53,316 nt of DNA from a gamma proteobacterium symbiont of Ctena orbiculata (GCA_003058495.1 QBVC01000036.1:1-53316); one strand, 5' to 3'. Positions 1-8,883 are shown, counted from the first letter of the stretch. A program made the numbers and translations. The notes: generated from the sequence alone by a model not told the origin.

Positions 1-209
1 GGTCCTGCCACGGCAAGGATGCCGATACGCCGATCATGCCCATCTATCCGAAGCTCGCCGGGCAGAATGCGGACTATGCCTACAATCAGATGAAGGACAT
101 CAAGTCGGGGGCCAGGAGCAACGGCCAGACAGCGGCGATGAAGGGCGTCATGGGCCTGGTGAACGACGAAGAGATGCGCGCGATCGCAGACTGGCTGAGC
201 ACCCTCTGA
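1..209 (+). CDS. c-type cytochrome, C-terminal fragment
   Basis: The gene enters the window already open; the reading frame starts at base 3 and ends with TGA at 207-209. The visible part begins with a haem-binding CHGK and continues with YPKLAGQ and a distal Met region (AMKGVMGLV), ending in ADWLSTL. This is the layout of the last haem domain of a small class I cytochrome c of the cytochrome c4/c553 type. It lies upstream of another cytochrome and the nos accessory genes, so it is probably a periplasmic electron donor for nitrous oxide reduction (NosC type). That role is inferred from context. The N-terminus is outside the window. Confidence 0.85.
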   Translation, partial: SCHGKDADTPIMPIYPKLAGQNADYAYNQMKDIKSGARSNGQTAAMKGVMGLVNDEEMRAIADWLSTL

Positions 210-262
210 GATGACGCCGAGGCAATGACTTCGTCACTGTTTCAAGCGGCGAAATGCTGCAG

Positions 263-276
263 TTGATGTACATCAA
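263..276. promoter_or_regulatory. FNR/ANR-type box upstream of the nos cytochrome operon
   Basis: The sequence TTGATGTACATCAA matches the FNR/ANR/DNR half-sites TTGAT and ATCAA with a 4-base spacer, and all ten conserved bases agree. It lies about 139 bases upstream of the dihaem cytochrome gene. A TATGAA hexamer at 294-299 could be the -10 element, roughly the distance expected for an activator centred near -41.5. Activation at low oxygen or in response to NO is inferred. Confidence 0.7.
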
Positions 277-414
277 AGTAGACGAATTTCGCCTATGAAA
301 GACTGCGCTATCAATGCTGAAAACCTGTTGACTTCGAGGCCGTCTACAGCGGGCCAGGAGGCAGTGGCGGAACCCAAATATCCCCTCTGTATGTAAAAAG
401 GGGTTGGAGAAAAG

Positions 415-1164
415 ATGATGAAAGTAAAACCGATGTTGCGAACATTGACCGCCGCGATGAGCGTCGTGCTGTGCGGGACCGCCCTGGCCTGGAACGAGGC
501 CGGCGGTGAAAAGGATGAAGCGATGTTGCTCGAGCCGGATCGTGAGCGGGGCATCGCCGTGTACGAGGTCTGCTCGGCCTGTCATCTGCTCGAGGGCTGG
601 GGCCTTGACGATGGCACCTTCCCGCAGCTCGCGGGACAGCATCGCAATGTTCTGATCAAGCAGCTGGCCGATATCCGCGCGCAAAACCGGGACAACCCGA
701 CCATGTATCCCTTTGCCCTCGATGACCAGATACTGGCCGCATCCGGCTATAAGCACGGTGAGATAAAACCCGCGCAGCTGGTCGCCGACGTCACCGCCTA
801 TATCGCCAAGCTGCCGATGAATCCGGAGAACGGCAAGGGTCCCTGGAACGCGCTGTTTCCCGAGTTCGCCGAGGGTAAAAAGCTCTATGATGACAACTGC
901 GTGCAGTGCCATGGAGAGAACGGCGAAGGGGACGACGAAAAGTTCTTTCCCAAGATCCACGGCCAGCACTATGCCTACATGCTGAGACAGTTCGAGTGGA
1001 TCCGCGACGGCAAGCGGCGCAATGCGAATCCCGACATGGTGGAGCAGATCAAGAACTTCTCCGACAAGGATATGCAGATGGTCATCAACTACGTCTCCAG
1101 ACTGCCTGTCCCCAAGAAGCTGCTCGCGCCATCCAAGGATTGGGAGAATCCGGACTACGATTGA
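415..1164 (+). CDS. periplasmic dihaem cytochrome c (NosC-like)
   Basis: This 249-residue protein has a signal peptide ending near ALA-W (residues 24-26). It carries two CxxCH haem sites: CSACH in the N-terminal half and CVQCH in the C-terminal half. The segments FPQLAGQH and FPKIHGQH repeat between the halves, which is typical of tandem cytochrome c4-like domains. A GGAG motif lies about 10 bases before the double ATG. It sits between another cytochrome and the NosB/NosD genes, as nosC genes do in NosG/NosH-type nos clusters. It probably passes electrons from the quinol side to NosZ in the periplasm. The family assignment is firm; the partner is inferred. Confidence 0.88.
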   Translation: MMKVKPMLRTLTAAMSVVLCGTALAWNEAGGEKDEAMLLEPDRERGIAVYEVCSACHLLEGWGLDDGTFPQLAGQHRNVLIKQLADIRAQNRDNPTMYPFALDDQILAASGYKHGEIKPAQLVADVTAYIAKLPMNPENGKGPWNALFPEFAEGKKLYDDNCVQCHGENGEGDDEKFFPKIHGQHYAYMLRQFEWIRDGKRRNANPDMVEQIKNFSDKDMQMVINYVSRLPVPKKLLAPSKDWENPDYD

Positions 1165-1278
1165 ACTTTAAAAACATCGGCATGACCGCCTCGACCAGCT
1201 GGCGGTCATTTCGGTTGATATCAACAATCGGTGGCCTTGCATGGATCGGTTGATCGGTTGCTCTCGGTAAACAACGCT

Positions 1279-2457
1279 ATGCAGTCTAAGCAAACAGTTC
1301 AAGTCGCCCTGCTCATCCTGATCGGCCTGGGACTACTCGCCGTCGTTTTCTATACCCCGGTCTGGTGGGTTTCGCTTACCGCGCCCAACTATCCGGCGGA
1401 GTCGTTCCCCGACGGCGTCCGCATCCATTTCCACATGAACGGTGTGTTCAACGGCTGCGAGAAACAGGAGAAGGCGGAGATCGCCGAGGAGGAGGCCCTC
1501 GACTGTGTCCACGAGATGGACACCATCAATCACTACGTGGGCATGTATCCCATCGCGGCCGGCGGCCCGGTGGAGCGGGGATTTTCCCAATTCCTGATGG
1601 CCTTCCTGGGGGTGATGCTGATCGGTTTCATCTTCACCTCGCCGAAACCGCGCATGGTCGTGTTGGGCGTTGGGTTTGTCTCCATCGCCGCCTGGATGGC
1701 GATGACAATCTATAGCCAGAACGGCTTCGAACTGCAGAACAAGGGCTATGTCAGCGCCCTGGTCACCTCGCTGGATCAGGAGGCGACGGGCGAAAGCAGC
1801 GAACCTGAAATCGTCATCGGCGGGGTTGCCGGCATCCTCAAGGAGTCCCTGGAGGAGTCGGGGGTCGAGGTCATTCTGCCTTCGCAGGTGGAGGCGGCGA
1901 AAAAGGCCGGGCAGAGATCGGACGGCGCGGACAAGGCGCATCTCATCGAGCAGCTGAAGCTGACCTACGACATCGACCAGGTGAAATCGGACAGCCTGCA
2001 GCCCTGGGACGGCAGCGCCTTCCAGGTCATGTCCTGGCACTATGCCAAGAGCCTGGGCCGCTATTTCAACAATCCGCAAGAGATTGTGCCGATGGTCGAA
2101 AATCTCGAATTGGCGGTGCATTTGGTCTTTTACGCCATCCTGGGCGCGATGGCCCTGGTGGTCTTCGGTTCGCGCAAGAACAGCGGACTGCTCTACTGGC
2201 TGCTGATCCTGGTTCCCATCGCGCTGCCGCTGTTTTTCGTCATCGACTATTCGGCATGGCTCTGGTGGTACGGCCACACCTTGAACGATATGGGCGCCTT
2301 TTCCGTCAAACCCTTCATGCCGACGGTATTCGGCGACGGCAAGGTGGCGCAGTTCACCACCCACTCCTACCCCTATATCGGGTTTGGGTTGATGGTGTTG
2401 ATGTCGCTGGTGCTGGCGATGGCGGCATTGCTGCGGTTCAAACAACTGAAAGAATAA
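1279..2457 (+). CDS. NosB-like polytopic membrane protein
   Basis: This protein of about 392 residues has an N-terminal membrane helix (about residues 8-28), a periplasmic loop beginning WWVSLTAPNYP, paired central helices, a soluble loop with a putative short helical region, and three or four C-terminal helices. The start at 1279 (MQSKQTV) is preferred over an in-frame start 48 bases earlier because it places the first helix at the N-terminus. A membrane protein of unknown function (NosB) sits between nosZ/nosC and nosD in many clade II nos clusters. Position and topology agree with that. I matched it by context and general appearance, not by a catalytic motif. Confidence 0.6.
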   Translation: MQSKQTVQVALLILIGLGLLAVVFYTPVWWVSLTAPNYPAESFPDGVRIHFHMNGVFNGCEKQEKAEIAEEEALDCVHEMDTINHYVGMYPIAAGGPVERGFSQFLMAFLGVMLIGFIFTSPKPRMVVLGVGFVSIAAWMAMTIYSQNGFELQNKGYVSALVTSLDQEATGESSEPEIVIGGVAGILKESLEESGVEVILPSQVEAAKKAGQRSDGADKAHLIEQLKLTYDIDQVKSDSLQPWDGSAFQVMSWHYAKSLGRYFNNPQEIVPMVENLELAVHLVFYAILGAMALVVFGSRKNSGLLYWLLILVPIALPLFFVIDYSAWLWWYGHTLNDMGAFSVKPFMPTVFGDGKVAQFTTHSYPYIGFGLMVLMSLVLAMAALLRFKQLKE

Positions 2458-2577
2458 TTTTGAATTTTGAATGATGAATTTTGAATTGATGTGTTCACTG
2501 CGTTCACGGCCATTCAAATGGCTGTGCGCGCACGCACACCCATCAATTCAACATTCAACATTCAACATTCAACATTT
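2456..2577. repeat. imperfect inverted repeat built of 7-base AATTCAA-like units
   Basis: The left arm (about 2456-2490) contains repeated TTTTGAAT/TTGAATGA units. The right arm (about 2543-2577) contains four tandem ATTCAAC units. The arms are roughly complementary and about 50 bases apart. Between them lies a GC-rich stretch with a short CATTCAAATGG hairpin. The element fills the gap between the NosB-like gene and nosD, so the transcript could fold into a long hairpin there. It resembles small MITE-like or heptameric intergenic repeats; no transposase is associated. Confidence 0.6.
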
Positions 2578-2581
2578 ATTG

Positions 2582-3928
2582 ATGTTGCTGTTTATACTGA
2601 CGAGCTTACAGTTACACGCGGAACCCACACCATATCCCTCATTCCAGGATTTGGTCGATCGGACCGAGGCCGGCGGCACCCTTGTCCCGCCGCCTGGGAC
2701 CTATGCGGGACCGGTCAGGATCAGCGATCCGATCACCATCGACGGCCGGGGATCCGTGACCATCGATGCGGGGGGCAAAGGCTCGGTCATCACCCTAGAG
2801 ACCGACGGCGCCACCCTGAAGAACCTTCGCCTGACCAACTCCGGCGAGTCGCACAACACCATTGATGCGGGTGTTCAGGTGAGGGGGAATTTCAACGTCA
2901 TCAAGGACAACCTGATCGACAACACCCTGTTCGGCGTCGATCTGCAGCAGTCGAAGAACAATATCGTGCGGGGCAACCGCATCTCATCCAAACCCCTGGA
3001 GTTGGGTGTGCGCGGGGATGCCATCCGCCTCTGGTACAGTTTCGACAACAAGATCACCGACAACGTGATCCGCAACTCGAGGGACACGGTGGTGTGGTAC
3101 TCCCGCGACAACCTGATCGCGCGCAACGACGCCCGCGGCGGCCGCTACTCGCTCCATTTCATGTATGCCCAATACAACGAAGTGGTGGATAACCACTACG
3201 AGGACAACTCGGTCGGCATCTTCATCATGTACAGCGACGGGGTGCATATCAAAAACAACTACATTGCCCATGCCACAGGCGCCACCGGCATGGGAATCGG
3301 CTTTAAGGAGACCTCCGACGTCGTGGTCACCGGCAACCGGGTACTCTATTGCGCCACCGGCCTCTATCTCGACGTCTCGCCCTTTCAACCGGACAGCATC
3401 AACCGCATTGAAGACAACCTGATCGCCTACAGCGGCGTCGGGGTCATGTTTCTCAACGACTGGACCGGCAATCATCTGGTCGGCAACAGTTTCAAGGGCA
3501 ACATCACCCAGGTCGCGGTGTCGGGGGGCGGCAAGACCGCCAATCGCAATCTGTGGCGGGCCAACTACTGGGACGACTACGAGGGTTTCGATATCGATCG
3601 CGACCAGGTGGGCGACAAGCCCTACGAACTGTTCAGCTATGCCGACCGGATCTGGATGGATGTCCCCGCCGCACGCTTCTTCAAGGGCTCCCCCGTGCTC
3701 GAAGTGATCGATTTTCTGGAGCGCCTTGCGCCCTTCACCCAACCCAACATGCTGGTGCGGGACGAGCAGCCCAGGATGAGCACCGCGGCTGCGGCCCGGA
3801 CAACCGAAACCCGGGCCGCCGTATCGACCATCGAAGTCGACGGATCGGAGAAGTCCGCTTCACCGCCGGCAGAGGCGGAGCAGGCCTTCGACGCCTACAA
3901 GGCGCTGCGCGAGTCGCTGGGACGTTGA
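2582..3928 (+). CDS. nosD: NosD, nitrous oxide reductase maturation protein
   Basis: Periplasmic right-handed beta-helix protein of about 448 residues, assisting copper-sulfur cluster assembly in NosZ together with the NosFY transporter. After a signal peptide (MLLFILTSLQLHAEP) it shows the NosD pattern of carbohydrate-binding/sugar-hydrolase (CASH) repeats with many N-x-I, DN and GN turns. These run from about residue 40 to residue 350, including GNRISS, DNVIRNS, YSRDNLI and GNRVLYC. Starting at 2582 puts the signal peptide at the N-terminus. The frame is open upstream but that part crosses the inverted repeat and reads as low-complexity sequence. nosG starts 15 bases downstream. The last 80 residues are Ala/Glu-rich and poorly conserved-looking. 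Confidence 0.93.
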   Translation: MLLFILTSLQLHAEPTPYPSFQDLVDRTEAGGTLVPPPGTYAGPVRISDPITIDGRGSVTIDAGGKGSVITLETDGATLKNLRLTNSGESHNTIDAGVQVRGNFNVIKDNLIDNTLFGVDLQQSKNNIVRGNRISSKPLELGVRGDAIRLWYSFDNKITDNVIRNSRDTVVWYSRDNLIARNDARGGRYSLHFMYAQYNEVVDNHYEDNSVGIFIMYSDGVHIKNNYIAHATGATGMGIGFKETSDVVVTGNRVLYCATGLYLDVSPFQPDSINRIEDNLIAYSGVGVMFLNDWTGNHLVGNSFKGNITQVAVSGGGKTANRNLWRANYWDDYEGFDIDRDQVGDKPYELFSYADRIWMDVPAARFFKGSPVLEVIDFLERLAPFTQPNMLVRDEQPRMSTAAAARTTETRAAVSTIEVDGSEKSASPPAEAEQAFDAYKALRESLGR

Positions 3929-3943
3929 GAGGCGACGGTTGCC

Positions 3944-4831
3944 ATGAGTAACGGAAAAAAGGAGACCAGGCGCAACAGACCGACCCTGACCCCCAGGCGC
4001 CGGGAGCAGAGCCGCCGCGAGTTCCTGCGCGCCACGGTATTGACCGCGGGCGTGGTCGGCGTCTCCCTGTTGGGTTTCGTGCCGGTGATCCAGGGTAAGG
4101 CGATGCGCCTGCGCCCACCCGGCGCCTTGAAGACCCCGGATGACGAGCAACAGTTCTTCGCCTCCTGCATCAAGTGCGGACAGTGTGTCCAGGTCTGCCC
4201 GGTGGAGGCGATCAAGCTGGCGGATCTGCCCGACGGTTTCGGCATCGGTCTGCCCTATATCGACGCCCGGGCCCAGGCCTGCGACTTCTCCTGCGACGGT
4301 CTGCAGTGCGTCCTGGCCTGTCCCACCGGCGCCTTGACCCACGACCTGGACTATCCCGCCGACACCCGCATGGGATTCGCCCGGCTGGCGCGTCCCAAGG
4401 CCTGCCTGGCGATGCAGGGAAAGGGCTTCAAGGGGCAGGCGAGGGGACCCGACTATGCGGGGCTGCTGCGCTACGAGGAGATCGACCGCTGGAATCCCAT
4501 CGCCGTGGCGGACCACCCTTACGACCTGGAGATCTGCGATCTCTGCGTGCGCCAGTGCCCGATCGAGATTCGCATCACCCAGTGCGAGGCGGCCGAGACG
4601 GATGAGTCACGGCAGCTTGCCCGGGTGGCGCAGCAGATGGGCAACGAGTGTCCGCCAAAACATGCCATCACCCTGGAACCGGTGGATCGGGGCGACGGGG
4701 TAAGACGCATGAAACCGACGGTCCAGGAGGGGTGTGTCGGCTGCGGGGTCTGCGAAATGATCTGTCCGGTGGAGAGCGCCGCCATCGTGATCGACCTGGA
4801 CAAGAACGCCGACACGGTGAGTGGGGGTTGA
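3944..4831 (+). CDS. nosG: NosG, NapG/MauM-type ferredoxin with Tat signal
   Basis: This 295-residue iron-sulfur protein has a twin-arginine motif (SRREFLRA) followed by a hydrophobic stretch, so it is probably exported folded. Cysteine clusters for four [4Fe-4S] centres are visible: CIKCGQCVQVCP starting at residue 75, CDFSC..CVLACP, CDLCVRQCP and CVGCGVCEMICP. This matches NapG/NosG. In nos clusters lacking nosR, NosG and NosH are thought to carry electrons from quinol towards NosZ or its maturation. The gene overlaps the alternative upstream start of nosH. Confidence 0.92.
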   Translation: MSNGKKETRRNRPTLTPRRREQSRREFLRATVLTAGVVGVSLLGFVPVIQGKAMRLRPPGALKTPDDEQQFFASCIKCGQCVQVCPVEAIKLADLPDGFGIGLPYIDARAQACDFSCDGLQCVLACPTGALTHDLDYPADTRMGFARLARPKACLAMQGKGFKGQARGPDYAGLLRYEEIDRWNPIAVADHPYDLEICDLCVRQCPIEIRITQCEAAETDESRQLARVAQQMGNECPPKHAITLEPVDRGDGVRRMKPTVQEGCVGCGVCEMICPVESAAIVIDLDKNADTVSGG

Positions 4832-4832
4832 G

Positions 4833-5807
4833 ATGCACTACATCAAGCACTCCCTGCTGCAGGTATTCGGCTACAAGATTCCCAGGCCCGCCAAGGATCA
4901 GCAGAGCCCCGAGGTCAAGGCGATCTACGAGGGCAAGCGGGGCACGCTCTCGAAAGCGGACCTGGAGGCGCTACGGGATGAGCACAAGGGCGCCTTCTTC
5001 ACCAAATGGAAGAGACGCCGCTGGATCACCCTGATCCTGGTAAACCTGCTCTTTGTCGCCTCCTTCTACTTCGACGTGCAGCTGGTGGAGGGTTCGTTGA
5101 CCGGCGCGCGGGTGATCGGCTTCCACTTCGCCGACCTCAACGCCGCGCTGCAGATCGTCCTCGCCTACAAGCATATCGTGCTCAACCTGGTGATCGGCGT
5201 GGTCACGGTCTTTTTCCTGTGGCTGCTCCTTGGCGGGCGCACCTTCTGCGCCTGGGTCTGTCCCTACCATCTGTTGTCCGAGCTGACCGAATATATCCAC
5301 CTGTGGCTGGTGGAGAGGAAGGTCATCAAGAACCATAGCTTCAGCCGCAAGGTGCGCAGCGTCTTCTATGTCATCTTCGCCCTGCTGGCGCTGGTCACCG
5401 GCTATACGGTATTCGAAACCATCTCGCCGACGGGGATCCTCAGCCGGGCGCTGATCTACGGGCCGGGCATCGCCCTGGTCTGGGTGGGTCTGCTGCTGCT
5501 GTTCGAGGTCTTCTACTCCCGTCGCGCCTGGTGCCGCTATATCTGCCCCATCGGTGTCACCTATGGCATGGTGGGGGTTCTGTCGCCGGTCAGGGTCAAG
5601 TACAACGCCGAGGCCTGCCATCACGAAGGGGACTGCCGCAAGGTCTGCATGGTGCCCCATGTGCTGGATCTGACGATCCGCGGCGGCGCATCCGATGTCA
5701 ACCAGGATGTGACTTCCGACTGCACCCGCTGCGGCATGTGCGTGGATATCTGTCCGACGAGCTCCCTGACCTTCGAGGTCAAGGGGCTGAGCAAGATGCT
5801 GAAATAG
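4833..5807 (+). CDS. nosH: NosH, NapH-type membrane ferredoxin/quinol oxidase
   Basis: The protein has about 324 residues. A cytoplasmic N-terminus is followed by about four or five membrane helices containing the two conserved CxxxCP loops (CAWVCPYHLLSE and CRYICPIGVTYG). The C-terminal domain carries a ferredoxin motif, CTRCGMCVDICP. NapH/NosH proteins are quinol-oxidising partners of NapG/NosG in the inner membrane. The ATG at 4833 has a GGGGG ribosome-binding stretch just upstream. A GTG at 4821, overlapping the end of nosG, is an alternative adding four residues. The tight spacing indicates translational coupling. Confidence 0.92.
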   Translation: MHYIKHSLLQVFGYKIPRPAKDQQSPEVKAIYEGKRGTLSKADLEALRDEHKGAFFTKWKRRRWITLILVNLLFVASFYFDVQLVEGSLTGARVIGFHFADLNAALQIVLAYKHIVLNLVIGVVTVFFLWLLLGGRTFCAWVCPYHLLSELTEYIHLWLVERKVIKNHSFSRKVRSVFYVIFALLALVTGYTVFETISPTGILSRALIYGPGIALVWVGLLLLFEVFYSRRAWCRYICPIGVTYGMVGVLSPVRVKYNAEACHHEGDCRKVCMVPHVLDLTIRGGASDVNQDVTSDCTRCGMCVDICPTSSLTFEVKGLSKMLK

Positions 5808-5833
5808 CCGCCGAGGGCATTGGAAACGACCCT

Positions 5834-6733
5834 ATGATTCAATTTCAAAACATCGTCAAGCGATTCCGGCGGCAGCGGGTGCTCAAGGGCATCGACCTGA
5901 CCATAGAACGGGGTCACCGGGTTGCCCTGGTCGGTTCCAACGGGGCGGGAAAGACCACCCTGATCCGCTGCCTGCTCGGCGAATATATCTGCGAGGGCCG
6001 GGTCCTGGTGGATGGCATGGATCCCCGCCGGAACCGCCGCGAGGTGCTGGCCAAGGTGGGATTCGTGCCCCAGCTGCCGCCGCCGCTGCACATGCCGGTG
6101 GGCCAGCTGATCCGGTTTTCCGCCACCCTATGCGAGAGCGATCCGGCACGCATGATCGAGGTGGCGGAACAGCTGGGGTTCGACGCCGGCCATTATCACC
6201 ATCACGCCTTCGTCAAGCTCTCCGGCGGCCAGAAGCAGAAGCTGCTGATCGCCATCGCCCTCGGCAGGGAGAGCGAACTGCTGGTGATGGATGAGCCCGC
6301 CGCCAATCTCGATCCCGAAGCGAGGCATATCTTCTTCGAGCTCCTGGCGCAGAAGAAGGAGCGGGCGGCGATGCTGATATCGAGCCATCGCCTGGACGAG
6401 GTGGCGACCCTGGTGAACCGGGTGATCGAGATGGACCAGGGAGAGATCGTCCTCGACGACCGCGTCGCCGATCTGATCGATCTCTCTTCGCGACTCAGCT
6501 GCACCCTGCGGCTGTTGCAACCCGAGGCGGCATTCGCCAAGGCCATCGCCGAGTGGGGGTTCAGCGATGTGGAGGCGGGAGTGATATGGGAAGGCACCAT
6601 TGCCGGGCCGGATCGCCTGCGCTTCCTCAGTCTGCTCTCCCGTTACGCCGCCCTGCTGTCGAGCATAGAGATCCGCGAGGCGGAGACCCAGGAGAACGCC
6701 CTGAGGCGGGGGAGCGGTATCAATGTGGTCTAG
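5834..6733 (+). CDS. nosF: NosF, ABC transporter ATP-binding subunit
   Basis: The protein has 299 residues. Walker A is GSNGAGKTT near residue 39, the signature is LSGGQKQK, and Walker B is LLVMDEPAANLD, followed by an H-loop (SSHR). The C-terminal 80 residues are the variable extension typical of NosF. With NosY it forms the ABC transporter that supplies a sulfur species to NosD/NosZ for Cu-centre assembly. The stop codon overlaps the start of the following nosL by 11 bases. Confidence 0.92.
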   Translation: MIQFQNIVKRFRRQRVLKGIDLTIERGHRVALVGSNGAGKTTLIRCLLGEYICEGRVLVDGMDPRRNRREVLAKVGFVPQLPPPLHMPVGQLIRFSATLCESDPARMIEVAEQLGFDAGHYHHHAFVKLSGGQKQKLLIAIALGRESELLVMDEPAANLDPEARHIFFELLAQKKERAAMLISSHRLDEVATLVNRVIEMDQGEIVLDDRVADLIDLSSRLSCTLRLLQPEAAFAKAIAEWGFSDVEAGVIWEGTIAGPDRLRFLSLLSRYAALLSSIEIREAETQENALRRGSGINVV

Positions 6734-7277
6734 GTCGTACCTGCTCACATGCATGCTCCCCGCGCTGATGCTGCTGGCGGGCTGCACCGGCGACGGCGAT
6801 AGCGGCCCCCTCGACACCAAGTGGGACAGGGATAGCTGCGAACGCTGCCGCATGGTGTTGAGCGACCGCTATCACGGGGCGCAGGTCCGCTACTTTCCAG
6901 CGGACAAGAAACGCTCGGTGGTGGCGCACTTCGACGATATCGGCTGCGCCGTGCTCTGGCTCTCCGGCACCCCCTGGGAGCAGGATCCCAGAACCCGGAT
7001 CTGGGTCACCGACCGCAACACCGGGGCATGGATCGACGCTGTCCGGGCGACCTACCTAGCGGGAGATCATACGCCGATGGAGTATGGCTTGGGCGCGCAG
7101 GAGGAGCCATCGCCCGGCGGGTTCGACTTCACCGAGGCGAAGCGCCATATCCAGGCGGCGGAACAGCGCCACCGCCACCATACCGCTCATCTGCTGCAGC
7201 GCTTCAGGGAGCAGGCGGCCGTCAGAGAGGGTATGAAGACAGAGAGAAATCAACCAGGGGAGGGGAGTGAGCGATGA
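6723..7277 (+). CDS. nosL: NosL, copper-binding lipoprotein
   Basis: This 184-residue protein has a lipoprotein signal with lipobox LLAGC (Cys near residue 21). It carries the NosL metal site C-E-R-C-R-M-V and the downstream hallmark HFDDIGCAVLW. NosL delivers Cu(I) to apo-NosZ in the periplasm. The C-terminal 45 residues are charged and His-rich (RHRHHTAH), which could add metal binding. It overlaps nosF by 11 bases. Order nosF-nosL-nosY is less common than nosF-nosY-nosL. Confidence 0.9.
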   Translation: MWSRSYLLTCMLPALMLLAGCTGDGDSGPLDTKWDRDSCERCRMVLSDRYHGAQVRYFPADKKRSVVAHFDDIGCAVLWLSGTPWEQDPRTRIWVTDRNTGAWIDAVRATYLAGDHTPMEYGLGAQEEPSPGGFDFTEAKRHIQAAEQRHRHHTAHLLQRFREQAAVREGMKTERNQPGEGSER

Positions 7278-7317
7278 CCCGGCCAGCCTATCATTATCCA
7301 TCCGGGGCCGTTCAGCC

Positions 7318-8145
7318 ATGAAGTATCTCTGGCTCGCGGCCTATACCGACGTCATTGAATCCCTGCGCGCACGCTGGTTCATGGTCTACGCCATGGTCTT
7401 CGGCGGTCTGGTGGTGATCCTCTTCGCCTTCGGTCTGGCGGAATCGCGGATCATGGGGTTTACCGGCCTGTCGCGGCTCTTGATCACCTATATCCAACTC
7501 TCCATGGCGATGCTGCCCATCTTCGTGCTGATCACCACGGTGAGATCGGTGGCCGGCGACCGGGAGGCGGGGGTCTTCGAATATCTGCTCTCGCTGCCGA
7601 TCACCCTCGGCGCCTGGTTCTGGGGACGGGTCTTCGGCCGCTTCTTGGTGGTCTTTCTCCCGGTCTTCCTCGCCATGCTCGGCGCCACGGCGTGGGGGAC
7701 GATCAAGGGCGTCGAGGTGCCCTGGCACCTGCTGCTCTATTACAGCGCCCTGTTGATGGCCCTGGCCTGGTGCTTCCTCGGCATCGGCATGCTGATCTCC
7801 ACCCTGACCCGCAGCACCGACGTGGCGCAGGGGGCCGCCTTCGTGGTCTGGCTGACCCTGTTGCTGTTCCTCGACCTGATCCTGCTGGGCGTCCTGATCC
7901 AGGAACATCTGCCGCCGGATACCGCGGTGGCGATCGCCTTGACCAACCCGATGCAGGTGTTTCGCACCGCCACCATGATGCTGTTCGATCCCCAACTGGT
8001 GCTGCTGGGACCCACCGCCTACGTGATCCTGGATAATTTCGGCCAGAACGGCTACATAGGCTACGCGATACTCTATCCCATCGCCCTGGGCACCGCCTGT
8101 GCCGGGCTGGGATATGCCCTGTTCAAGCGCAGCGATCTGCCCTAG
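7318..8145 (+). CDS. nosY: NosY, ABC transporter permease
   Basis: This ABC-2 type permease of about 275 residues has six membrane helices. The conserved pieces are a cytoplasmic N-terminus (MKYLWLAAYTDVIESLRARWF), the loop RSVAGDREAGVFEYLLSLP and the hydrophobic C-terminal half. Starting at ATG 7318 gives the usual NosY length. A GTG at 7267 inside the end of nosL would add 17 unsupported residues. It forms the membrane part of the NosFY transporter and ends the cluster. The next gene faces it from the other strand. Confidence 0.92.
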   Translation: MKYLWLAAYTDVIESLRARWFMVYAMVFGGLVVILFAFGLAESRIMGFTGLSRLLITYIQLSMAMLPIFVLITTVRSVAGDREAGVFEYLLSLPITLGAWFWGRVFGRFLVVFLPVFLAMLGATAWGTIKGVEVPWHLLLYYSALLMALAWCFLGIGMLISTLTRSTDVAQGAAFVVWLTLLLFLDLILLGVLIQEHLPPDTAVAIALTNPMQVFRTATMMLFDPQLVLLGPTAYVILDNFGQNGYIGYAILYPIALGTACAGLGYALFKRSDLP

Positions 8146-8197
8146 GTCCGCCGCGGTCAAGCCGCCCGCCGACCCGAACCGCGATCCGCGCGCCGCT

Positions 8198-8213
8198 CCT
8201 GGGCGAACCCAGG
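8198..8213. terminator. possible bidirectional hairpin between convergent genes
   Basis: CCTGGG-CGAA-CCCAGG forms a perfect 6-bp stem with a four-base loop between the ends of nosY and the convergent cytochrome gene. There is no clear T-tract on either side, so this is a weak terminator call based on position. Confidence 0.35.
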
Positions 8214-8220
8214 CCCCCGT

Positions 8221-8883
8221 TCAGTCGTCGACAATCGAAAGATAGGCGAACACATCGGTCAGCTCCTCGTCACTGAAGTCAGACAGCAGCTCTTCGTCCG
8301 GCGCCTCCTCGTCGTGAATCCTGATCCTCTGCCGGTACTTTTTCACCTGCCGCCAAAGATAGTTCGTGTACTGCCCGGCAAGCATGGGCACCGCCTTTTC
8401 CCTGTCCCCCATGCCTTCGCGGCCATGGCAGGAGGCGCACTCCTTGCGGTAGATCCTGCGGCCCTTTTCCACGTCGCCCGGCGCACGGGGAATCTGCATC
8501 AGGCGTTTCGATTCCAGCAGCCGCTCATAGGCGTTGAAGCCCGGCGAGTTTTCATCCACCGGCGGCAGCTTGGTCTTGAGCTTGATCTGCTCGAGATATT
8601 TCGAGATATCCTCAATATCCCCGTCGGGCATCTGCCGGTGATCCACATACTCCACCATTGCCAGATTGGGACGGAGACGGTCGCGAAAGAGGTGGAGCTG
8701 CTTCGCCAGGAAGGCGCTCGGCATTCCCGCCAGGCGGGGATATTCGCCCTCCTTGCCGCCCTGGCCGTATTCGCCATGGCAGCCGGCGCATACCTCATTG
8801 ATCTCCTCGCCGTTTTCAAAATCGAAAGCGGGAGAGAGGCTTGGCGATAAGCAGAGACAGATAACGATGAGGGACCTTGGCAT
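8221..8883 (-). CDS. periplasmic dihaem cytochrome c (c4-like)
   Basis: This 220-residue protein has a signal peptide (LIVICLCLSPSLSPA) and two haem sites, CAGCHGEYGQGG and CASCHGREGMGD. Each is followed by a YPRLAG or VPMLAGQY segment and a distal Met/helix region, as in cytochrome c4-type proteins. It converges on nosY and has its own FNR-type box upstream. It is therefore probably another anaerobically induced periplasmic electron carrier for denitrification or related respiration. The partner is unknown. Confidence 0.87.
   Translation of the reverse strand: MPRSLIVICLCLSPSLSPAFDFENGEEINEVCAGCHGEYGQGGKEGEYPRLAGMPSAFLAKQLHLFRDRLRPNLAMVEYVDHRQMPDGDIEDISKYLEQIKLKTKLPPVDENSPGFNAYERLLESKRLMQIPRAPGDVEKGRRIYRKECASCHGREGMGDREKAVPMLAGQYTNYLWRQVKKYRQRIRIHDEEAPDEELLSDFSDEELTDVFAYLSIVDD

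Noticed and set aside
148-969. Long minus-strand frame opposite the dihaem cytochrome gene
   Set aside because: It is antisense to a gene with clear haem motifs and has no recognisable protein features; high GC creates such frames.
2471-2581. Extending nosD to an ATG at 2471
   Set aside because: The extra residues come from the repeat element and would place the signal peptide internally.
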